This document shows positions 1-4,715 of a stretch of 24,981 bases of DNA, piece after piece. The first letter of the stretch is position 1. Each line of letters opens with the position of its first letter. The stretch lies in the IMG/VR virus record IMGVR_UViG_3300048447_000344, positions 1-24,981 of that record; one strand, given 5' to 3'. The notes under the pieces are model-generated. The model did not search any database, was not told where the DNA came from, and worked only from the letters and a program-made list of their open reading frames with translations. The DNA comes from a virus. The translations under genes were made by a program, and so were the position numbers.

Positions 1-299
1 TGATGGCAGCGAAGGCAGGTGCCACATACATCTCACCTTTCGTGGGTCGTATGAATGATAATTCTCTCAGTGGTGTTGAACTTGTTCGTGCTATCTCTGG
101 TCTGTACTGTGCTCATGGTGTTCGCACCAAGATCCTTGCTGCCAGTTTGAGAGATGTCCACCATGTCTCGCGTTGCTTCCTCTATGGTGCTAGTGTATGT
201 ACATTGCCACCTGCTGTGTTTGACAAAATGTACAACCATGTGCTGACTGATTCTGGTCTGGCAATTTTTGAAAAAGATTTCAAGGAGATCAATGGTTGA
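1..299 (+). CDS. talC: Transaldolase TalC, C-terminal part (5' end outside window)
   Basis: The reading frame is open from the window edge and ends at TGA 297-299, so only about the last 99 residues are present. The fragment has the end pattern of the short (about 215-220 aa) TalC/fructose-6-phosphate aldolase family: AGATYISPFVGRMND, then TKILAASLRDVHHV, a GAS..TLPP segment and the closing LTDSGLAIFEKDF. Known role: a TIM-barrel enzyme moving three-carbon units in the pentose phosphate pathway. In cyanophages TalC is thought to raise flux to NADPH and ribose for nucleotide synthesis, which fits the pur genes further along. The gene overlaps its downstream neighbour by 8 bases. The catalytic lysine region lies outside the window and was not checked. 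Confidence 0.93.
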   Translation, partial: MAAKAGATYISPFVGRMNDNSLSGVELVRAISGLYCAHGVRTKILAASLRDVHHVSRCFLYGASVCTLPPAVFDKMYNHVLTDSGLAIFEKDFKEING

Positions 300-495
300 A
301 GTTCCGTTTGCTGAATTTGAAAAAGACTTCGATGCTTACATGGATCGCATCGAAGCAGGCGAAACATTTATAGTTCGTAAACCAGATGGAACTGCTGTTA
401 TGGCAGTCCCTGCTGACGAATATCAAGAACTAGCAGATCAAGTTACTGAATCTGACTGGGAAAATATGATGACAACACACGATGATGCTAGTTAA
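292..495 (+). CDS. Phd/YefM-like antitoxin-type small protein
   Basis: 67 aa. The start ATG 292 is preferred over an upstream in-frame ATG at 268 because AAGGAG (282-287) sits 4 bases before it. The N-terminus (MVEVPFAEFEKDFDAYMDRI) followed by EAGETFIVR..DGTAVMAVPADEYQEL follows the Phd/YefM antitoxin fold: a short strand, a helix with the 'EAGE' turn, then a beta hairpin ending in '..VPADEY'. Phd/YefM proteins bind DNA as dimers and neutralise a partner toxin. No Doc/RelE-type toxin lies next to it, so it may be an orphan regulator or a decoy against host toxins; that is inference. It overlaps talC at the 5' end and the membrane protein at the 3' end. The acidic tail ends in DDAS. Confidence 0.72.
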   Translation: MVEVPFAEFEKDFDAYMDRIEAGETFIVRKPDGTAVMAVPADEYQELADQVTESDWENMMTTHDDAS

Positions 496-892
496 AAAGT
501 TAATTGCTAAGTATGTCTCTCTAATCCGAAAGATTCCAGAGAGACATTATTGGCCTATCTTCCTGTTCCTGTCTCTATACTTCATCGTTCCGATGAGTGA
601 GATCACAGTTACACTATCAGCAATTCTCTACTTCAAGTTTGAAAAGAAGATTGCTCCTGTGGTAGGTAGACTCACCAAGAGATTACCTAACTGGTTGAAG
701 TTTAGTGGTAGTGTTATCTTCTTCCTTGTGATGATTGATGATACCTTGTTCTACTTTGCCTTGATTGCTCTAGCATTCTGGAGCAGCAAGCAGGTCAGAA
801 AGAAAACTGTCACACCCCCTTTACATGACGATGAGGAGGTGCTACAATATGGACACAACAAGGAACCTGATGAAACCGACAGTCATTCTTGA
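482..892 (+). CDS. Two-helix inner-membrane protein, unknown function
   Basis: 136 aa with no recognised family. There is a basic N-terminus (MMLVKKLIAKY), a long hydrophobic stretch at about residues 23-51 interrupted by PMSE, a second hydrophobic segment at about 74-100, then a charged, acidic cytoplasm-like tail rich in D and E. The positive-inside pattern suggests both ends in the cytoplasm. The start could be ATG 482 or ATG 485; no clear Shine-Dalgarno sequence precedes either. It overlaps the antitoxin-like gene by 14 bases and the next gene by 44, so it is probably co-translated with them. Holin-like topology is possible in principle but nothing specific supports it. Confidence 0.7.
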   Translation: MMLVKKLIAKYVSLIRKIPERHYWPIFLFLSLYFIVPMSEITVTLSAILYFKFEKKIAPVVGRLTKRLPNWLKFSGSVIFFLVMIDDTLFYFALIALAFWSSKQVRKKTVTPPLHDDEEVLQYGHNKEPDETDSHS

Positions 893-1127
893 GAGATCTC
901 CCTACCGCTATGTTCAGTGCGGTCTTCTAGAGATCAATGGTAGACCTGACTACCGCATTCAAAAGTTCAATGACTGGACCAAGCGTTATACAGACATGTA
1001 TTTCCTTGACAATCAAATGCAACTTGACACATGCCTTGAGGATTTTGAGTATACCAAGTGGTTAGACCCTGATCCAGATGTATGTGCCTATCGTAAATTC
1101 AATTCTGTACGTAATCCCTATGTCTAA
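849..1127 (+). CDS. Conserved-type cyanophage protein, unknown function
   Basis: 92 aa. ATG 849 is chosen over the upstream in-frame ATG 825 because a strong Shine-Dalgarno, GAGGAGGT at 833-840, lies 8 bases before it. The protein is soluble and rich in aromatic and charged residues (YRYVQCG, DWTKRYTDMYF, YTKWLDPDPDV), with no signal peptide or membrane helix. No family recognised. It overlaps the membrane-protein gene before it by 44 bases and the next gene by 8 bases. Confidence 0.7.
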   Translation: MDTTRNLMKPTVILERSPYRYVQCGLLEINGRPDYRIQKFNDWTKRYTDMYFLDNQMQLDTCLEDFEYTKWLDPDPDVCAYRKFNSVRNPYV

Positions 1128-1410
1128 TTCTCGCAACGATCTAGATTTTATTCGTGACATGCTCATCATGGCTCTCAGTGAGAAGCGTGATGATATCGTA
1201 GGTGACTTGTTCAAAATGTATGAGCAAGTTCAAAACCGACCTACCATTCCTACTGGTAATATTAATATTGATTCTTTTACTAAACCTGATGGAACTGAGT
1301 ATAACTTTACTTTGAGTTCTGAATTTCTTTCTGAAATGGGAGACGTTACTATTGGCAATTTTAATCCCAGTAGTGCAGCTCTCAATAATGATGTAATTTC
1401 ATTCGGATGA
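1120..1410 (+). CDS. Hypothetical protein preceding the halogenase
   Basis: 96 aa from ATG 1120, which overlaps the upstream stop (1125-1127) by 8 bases. An in-frame ATG at 1078 would force a 50-base overlap and lacks a ribosome site. The N-terminal half is a predicted helix (DLDFIRDMLIMALSEKRDDI); the C-terminal half is rich in N, S, T and F, as in beta structure or a linker. No family recognised. Its last four bases (ATGA, 1407-1410) form the start of the halogenase gene, so the two are likely translationally coupled. Confidence 0.65.
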   Translation: MSNSRNDLDFIRDMLIMALSEKRDDIVGDLFKMYEQVQNRPTIPTGNINIDSFTKPDGTEYNFTLSSEFLSEMGDVTIGNFNPSSAALNNDVISFG

Positions 1411-2846
1411 AAATAGTTATTGTTGGTGGTGGTACGATAGGGTGGTTAGCGTCATACTATCTCTCGCAAGGACATTCAGTTGTCAATATATCTACTGATG
1501 ATATTCCCATCATTGGTGTAGGTGAAGGTACTACTGGCAAGTTTCTTGACATTCTCAAGGGCACCAACATAACTGAACTATTACTTAACCTTGATGCCTT
1601 GCCTAAACTTGGTATTAAATTCTCTGGGTGGAATAATTCTAATACAGATTTCTTTTCACCCCTTGATGGTACTAGAACTGCTGGTTATTATATTGATTAC
1701 TCTACGTATGCTTGCTATATTGGCGACCATCCGTTGGGTACAGTAAGTAATCTATCTGTTCTTAGTACATTAGGTGCTAGTAATTACTATCATGATGACG
1801 ATCAACTTAAAGTAGACTATGCTTCGCATGGTTTTCATTTGGATGCATATAAAACATCTGATTACTTTAAGAAAGAAAGCATCTTACGTAAAGTTAGACA
1901 CTATAACAATAAAGTAGTCAAAGTAAATCGAGATAACAATATAGTAACATCCCTAGACCTTGACGATGGCAGATCTGTTAGCGCAGATCTATTCATTGAC
2001 TGCTCAGGATTTGCTAAAGTCTTGAGCAATGACATGGGATGGGTAGACTACAGTAAGTATCTACCTGTCAACCGTGCATTGATTTATGATGGGGGTGATA
2101 GTGTTAAACAATCCTATACCTTAGCAACAGCAAGAAAGTATGGATGGACATGGGAAATTCCTACTAGAAATAAAATTGGTAGAGGATATGTGTACTGTGA
2201 TAAGTATGCATCTGAAGATGATGTCCTAAAAGAACTAGGAGATGTAGATAAGATTAGATCAATATCATTTGATTCTGGTCGTATTGATAAATTTATCCAA
2301 GGTAATGTAATTAGCATTGGATTATCTTCTGGTTTCTTAGAACCATTACAGGCTACTAGTATTCATTGTGCTATAATGCAAATGGAACTAGCATACTATT
2401 CGTTCCCAGACAAAGAGTTCCTTAATAATGAACTGTCTATTGCACGATACAACCAATTGTGTGCTAGACTGTATGACGATATGAGAGACTTTGTTTCGTT
2501 GCACTACTCAGGTGGTAAAACTGATTCAGAATTCTGGAAGAACACTGTTCTCCCACATCGAACTAATAACTTAATTAATCTTGCTAAGACCAGACTGCTT
2601 AGATCATTTGATTTTGAGCATACTTCTGGTACTGTAAAGCAGGAGTCATGGAATCCTATTCTTGCTGGGTTGGGACACTTCAACAAGTGTTCTATACCTA
2701 CGGTATTTGATTCAGATGGTGCTAATATACAGTGGTGGATCAATGACAATGAAAGTTTCGTTGCAAACCTAGAGTCTGAGATGAATGTTAAGAAGTACTT
2801 GACAACCGATCATCTCGATGCTATACTGGCATCAGTCCCGAAATGA
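1407..2846 (+). CDS. FAD-dependent tryptophan halogenase family protein (PrnA/RebH-like)
   Basis: 479 aa, slightly shorter than typical members (about 500-540). Seen: the N-terminal FAD-binding GGGTIGW (residues 7-13), the family pattern GVGEGT (37-42), DCSGF (198-202), and the halogenase signature W247-x-W249-x-I251-P252. The lysine that forms the chloramine in PrnA/RebH (Lys79) appears to match Lys67 in LPKLGIKFSGW. Known role: using reduced flavin, halide and oxygen to halogenate an aromatic substrate. Odd point: the usual EPLEST(G/S) motif reads EPLQATS (312-318), replacing the Glu-Ser pair next to the halide/active site. Substrate unknown; free tryptophan should not be assumed. No flavin reductase gene is in the window. 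It overlaps the upstream gene by 4 bases (ATGA). Confidence 0.88.
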   Translation: MKIVIVGGGTIGWLASYYLSQGHSVVNISTDDIPIIGVGEGTTGKFLDILKGTNITELLLNLDALPKLGIKFSGWNNSNTDFFSPLDGTRTAGYYIDYSTYACYIGDHPLGTVSNLSVLSTLGASNYYHDDDQLKVDYASHGFHLDAYKTSDYFKKESILRKVRHYNNKVVKVNRDNNIVTSLDLDDGRSVSADLFIDCSGFAKVLSNDMGWVDYSKYLPVNRALIYDGGDSVKQSYTLATARKYGWTWEIPTRNKIGRGYVYCDKYASEDDVLKELGDVDKIRSISFDSGRIDKFIQGNVISIGLSSGFLEPLQATSIHCAIMQMELAYYSFPDKEFLNNELSIARYNQLCARLYDDMRDFVSLHYSGGKTDSEFWKNTVLPHRTNNLINLAKTRLLRSFDFEHTSGTVKQESWNPILAGLGHFNKCSIPTVFDSDGANIQWWINDNESFVANLESEMNVKKYLTTDHLDAILASVPK

Positions 2847-2980
2847 CTTTAAACTTGCTCTGGTGGTGCCAAACCCTCCCTTCCGTGTGGTTGATTCTTG
2901 TTTACAACTAAAACAAACAAGTGGCGAGCATGACAGCCCACAAACTGTCACAAGGGTAAGTATAATTACTCTGCTTTGTG

Positions 2981-2988
2981 TATAAATA
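2981..2988 (+). promoter_or_regulatory. T4-type late promoter for the outer-membrane-like gene
   Basis: Exact TATAAATA, the -10-type box used with the T4-like late sigma factor gp55. The same extended string, TATAAATAAATG, also occurs before psbA (15999-16010) and on the minus strand before the fibre operon. Transcription would start around 2994, directly before a perfect hairpin. The rest of the 242-base gap 2847-3088 holds no convincing gene. It has a 6-bp hairpin (2931-2936 with 2945-2950) and an isolated TATAAT at 2961-2966 without a matching -35 box. Confidence 0.75.
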
Positions 2989-2996
2989 AATGTTAC

Positions 2997-3066
2997 AACT
3001 GGCACTGTGCCAGTTATACAACGGAGACATGTCGAGTCTCCTATCATCTGTGGGTTTAACTCCACA
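2997..3066 (+). promoter_or_regulatory. Structured mRNA leader: three tandem hairpins
   Basis: Three inverted repeats follow one another. Hairpin 1 is AACTGGCA/TGCCAGTT (2997-3004 with 3008-3015). Hairpin 2 is GGAGAC/GTCTCC (3023-3028 with 3036-3041), whose loop holds an in-frame ATG (3029). Hairpin 3 is TGTGG/CCACA (3049-3053 with 3062-3066). They fill the roughly 95-base leader between the late promoter and the gene start at 3089. Hairpins at the very 5' end commonly protect phage and ompA mRNAs from decay; that role here is inferred. Confidence 0.6.
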
Positions 3067-3088
3067 AGCAAACAAACTTTTAAACAAA

Positions 3089-3460
3089 ATGATCAAATCT
3101 GTATTCGCAGCAACCGCTGCCCTGTCCGTATCTGCTGGTGCCGCTTTCGCTGGTCCCTACGTTAACGTCGAAGCAAACTCAGGATTCACTGGATCCGATT
3201 ACAATGGTACAAATACCGACCTTCACGTGGGTTACGAAGGTGCTCTTGGTGAAGATGCTTCCTACTACGTCCAAGCAGGCGCTACAGTCCTGTCTCCTGA
3301 CCAAGGTGAAGGCGAAACCGTCCCTTCTGGTAAAGCAGGCGTAGGCGTCTCCCTGACCGATGCTCTGGGCGCATACGGCGAAATCAGTTTCGTTGGTAGC
3401 GGCGACAGCAATGTCGATCGCGGTTATGGAACTAAGTTGGGTCTTAAGTACTCCTTCTGA
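3089..3460 (+). CDS. Small secreted/outer-membrane-like beta protein with signal peptide
   Basis: 123 aa from ATG 3089. The first 21 residues (MIKSVFAATAALSVSAGAAFA) are a classic Sec signal peptide with an AFA cleavage site before GP. The mature part is about 100 residues of alternating beta pattern (YVNVEANSGF, LHVGYEGAL, YYVQAGATV, GAYGEISFV) and ends in Phe (LGLKYSF), as outer-membrane barrels often do. Similar short proteins are known in cyanobacteria and cyanophages without a firm function. Codon use is richer in G+C third positions than its neighbours, as in psbA, suggesting high expression or recent host origin. No Shine-Dalgarno precedes the ATG; a longer start at 3029 would mask the signal peptide and is less likely. 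It has its own promoter and terminator, so it is monocistronic. Confidence 0.78.
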   Translation: MIKSVFAATAALSVSAGAAFAGPYVNVEANSGFTGSDYNGTNTDLHVGYEGALGEDASYYVQAGATVLSPDQGEGETVPSGKAGVGVSLTDALGAYGEISFVGSGDSNVDRGYGTKLGLKYSF

Positions 3461-3483
3461 TTTCGATAAGATGATCTAATAAG

Positions 3484-3511
3484 GGAGGGGTCTTGACACC
3501 CCTCCTTTTTT
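3484..3511 (+). terminator. Rho-independent terminator after the outer-membrane-like gene
   Basis: A perfect 8-bp stem, GGAGGGGT (3484-3491) with ACCCCTCC (3498-3505), has a 6-base loop (3492-3497) and is followed by TTTTTT (3506-3511). It lies 23 bases after the stop codon. The loop and the first base of the 3' arm form the -35 box of the promoter listed next. Confidence 0.9.
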
Positions 3512-3521
3512 ACTATATAAT
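3493..3521 (+). promoter_or_regulatory. Consensus sigma-70 promoter embedded in terminator, drives hli-petF cluster
   Basis: TTGACA (3493-3498), a 17-base spacer and TATAAT (3516-3521): all 12 positions match consensus with ideal spacing. The predicted start is near 3528, giving a leader of about 17 bases with AAGGA (3537-3541) before the hli ATG at 3545. The -35 box occupies the loop of the upstream terminator and the spacer contains its U-tract. The host RNA polymerase should read it early in infection. Confidence 0.85.
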
Positions 3522-3544
3522 ATGTAAAGATTTATTAAGGAATA

Positions 3545-3754
3545 ATGACTACAGTAACTGAAGACGGTGGACGTACAAACATGTACGCTACAGAACCACA
3601 AATGTACACTGATCCTTCTTACACAGAAAGATACGGTCTTGAAACCCACGCAGAACGTGCAGAAAAAGCAAATGGACGCTATGCTATGTTGGGTATCATC
3701 GCAGGATTCATTTCGTATGCTGTGACTGGTAACTTTTTCTTTGGTATTATTTAA
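3545..3754 (+). CDS. hli: High-light-inducible protein (Hli)
   Basis: 69 aa. An N-terminal polar stretch of about 35 residues is followed by the chlorophyll-binding helix motif ERAEKANGRYAMLG (38-51) and a hydrophobic single transmembrane segment ending FFFGII. Hli/Scp proteins sit in thylakoids, bind chlorophyll and carotenoid, and protect photosystem II under excess light. In phages they are thought to preserve photosynthesis during infection. It is the first gene after a consensus host-type promoter and directly abuts the ferredoxin gene, whose ATG follows its stop with no gap. The family is multi-copy; a second, shorter copy lies at 4443. Confidence 0.93.
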   Translation: MTTVTEDGGRTNMYATEPQMYTDPSYTERYGLETHAERAEKANGRYAMLGIIAGFISYAVTGNFFFGII

Positions 3755-4048
3755 ATGACAACCTATAGTATTCTACTTAAAACTTCTGAAGGTGAACACA
3801 CAATTCAGTGTGAAAGCGATCAATATATTCTAGATGCTGCTGAAGAAGCAGGCGTTGATATGAATTATTCATGTCGTGCAGGTGCATGTTCTACATGTGC
3901 AGGCAAAATTGAAAGCGGGACAGTTGATCAAAGTGATCAGTCGTTCCTTGATGATGATCAAATGGAATCTGGATTTGTTCTTACTTGTGTAGCATATCCA
4001 ACTAGTGATTGCGTTGTTGTAGCAGAACAAGAAGATGCTTTATACTGA
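3755..4048 (+). CDS. petF: Plant-type [2Fe-2S] ferredoxin
   Basis: 97 aa, the standard length. Cluster ligands are visible as C40-x4-C45-x2-C48 and, 30 residues on, C78, in the typical setting [14 protein letters not shown] and [11 protein letters not shown]. The protein is very acidic, as expected for photosystem I ferredoxin. Known role: carries electrons from photosystem I to ferredoxin-NADP reductase, nitrite reductase, ribonucleotide reductase systems, or phage bilin reductases such as PebS/PcyA (not in this window). It abuts hli without a gap and overlaps the next gene by 14 bases, so they form one operon. Confidence 0.95.
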   Translation: MTTYSILLKTSEGEHTIQCESDQYILDAAEEAGVDMNYSCRAGACSTCAGKIESGTVDQSDQSFLDDDQMESGFVLTCVAYPTSDCVVVAEQEDALY

Positions 4049-4310
4049 AGACGCCCTCATCGATGCTGTTGCTAAACTTGGGTGGGATGTTCGACACGAT
4101 AACCTCGTAGTTGAGATCGCAGGTACTCAAGTTTCTGGCATTGATGTTGGTGAAATATATAATAAGAAGTGGCAATCACCTATTGGCACTAGAAAATATA
4201 ATAAAGAAGCATTTATTGTAATTAAAAATCTTTCTCGCGATCCATTTGAGTCTTCTCAACCTATGGATAGAGAACATCAACCGCATCATTTAAAAGATGA
4301 CAAATCCTAA
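4035..4310 (+). CDS. Hypothetical protein downstream of ferredoxin
   Basis: 91 aa, no family recognised. It starts [35 protein letters not shown]-type, a compact alpha/beta start, and ends in a disordered, histidine- and aspartate-rich tail ([11 protein letters not shown]). It overlaps petF by 14 bases and the next small gene by 14. There is no signal peptide or membrane helix. A role linked to ferredoxin is only suggested by position. Confidence 0.65.
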   Translation: MLYTEDALIDAVAKLGWDVRHDNLVVEIAGTQVSGIDVGEIYNKKWQSPIGTRKYNKEAFIVIKNLSRDPFESSQPMDREHQPHHLKDDKS

Positions 4311-4446
4311 CGCTCTCTATGAAGACATGGAGAAACTAAACGCCCTTTACGAAGAACTTTGCTGGGGGCACGATGATGAACTGATGTTCACTCACGAAAA
4401 CGGCAGAGTTATTATTTACAACAAAACACAGGAGCAAGTAAAATGA
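4297..4446 (+). CDS. 49-aa acidic small protein, unknown
   Basis: ATG 4297 to TGA 4444-4446. The product starts [21 protein letters not shown], continues CWGHDDEL, and ends with VIIYNKTQEQVK. The first half is a likely amphipathic helix with two repeats of 'NALYE', the second a beta hairpin. It overlaps the genes on both sides (14 and 4 bases), fitting the compact operon. Family not known to me; overlap and coding-like composition are the support. Confidence 0.6.
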   Translation: MTNPNALYEDMEKLNALYEELCWGHDDELMFTHENGRVIIYNKTQEQVK

Positions 4447-4562
4447 AATTCGGATTCACACCTGAGGCAGAGATCCTCAACTCACGTCTAGCAATGCTTG
4501 GTTTCATCATTGCTGTCGGAACTTATGCTACAACTGGACAGATTATTCCAGGTATTTGGTGA
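4443..4562 (+). CDS. hli: Short high-light-inducible protein (Hli)
   Basis: 39 aa. AGGAG at 4430-4434 precedes ATG 4443. The motif E-x2-NSRLAMLGF (residues 10-21) is the Hli chlorophyll-binding signature with Ser for the usual Gly in N-G-R. It is followed by a hydrophobic helix and the family-typical ending TGQIIPGIW. It consists of almost nothing but the transmembrane segment, so it probably acts as a dimer or by pairing with other Hlips in the thylakoid membrane. It is the second hli of the operon, overlapping the neighbours on both sides. Confidence 0.88.
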   Translation: MKFGFTPEAEILNSRLAMLGFIIAVGTYATTGQIIPGIW

Positions 4563-4642
4563 TGGAGTATTTGTTAGTTGCATTCATACTAGCAGGTAGT
4601 TTCGCTGGCGCTGCTCTATTCACCCAATCGGGAAAAGAATAA
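4562..4642 (+). CDS. 26-aa single-pass membrane microprotein
   Basis: ATG 4562 overlaps the hli stop by one base; the stop is TAA 4640-4642. The product MEYLLVAFILAGSFAGAALF plus TQSGKE is one hydrophobic helix of about 18 residues with small-residue (G/A/S) packing and a short polar end. Size and form recall small photosystem or cytochrome b6f subunits, but it matches none I can name. It is the last gene of the hli-petF operon, 24 bases before the terminator. Support is position, tight coupling and the helix pattern. Confidence 0.55.
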   Translation: MEYLLVAFILAGSFAGAALFTQSGKE

Positions 4643-4665
4643 ATAGATTTATATCGTCGTCGCAT

Positions 4666-4704
4666 AAAAAGACCCCCCTGGCAAAAACCAGATGGGGTCT
4701 TTTT
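4666..4704. terminator. Bidirectional terminator between convergent operons
   Basis: AAAAAGACCCC (4666-4676) pairs with GGGGTCTTTTT (4694-4704), with an inner CTGG/CCAG stem (4678-4681 with 4688-4691) and an A-rich loop. There is a T-run on the plus strand (4698-4707) and, read on the minus strand, a T-run from 4670 to 4666. It ends both the plus-strand hli operon and the minus-strand virion operon. Confidence 0.9.
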
Positions 4705-4715
4705 TTTGTCTTAAA

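Noticed and set aside
849-1410. Upstream in-frame ATGs at 825 and 1078 for the two small genes before the halogenase
   Set aside because: The strong SD at 833-840 points to 849, and ATG 1078 would need a long overlap without an SD; shorter starts agree with overlap style of the neighbours.
2961-2966. TATAAT as a second promoter before the outer-membrane-like gene
   Set aside because: No -35-like box lies 16-18 bases upstream and there is no extended -10 TG, so it is probably chance in AT-rich DNA.
2990-3088. Longer start for the outer-membrane-like gene (ATG 2990 or 3029)
   Set aside because: ATG 2990 lies before or at the predicted late transcript start; ATG 3029 is inside a hairpin with a poorly spaced GGAG and would hide the clean signal peptide that begins at 3089.
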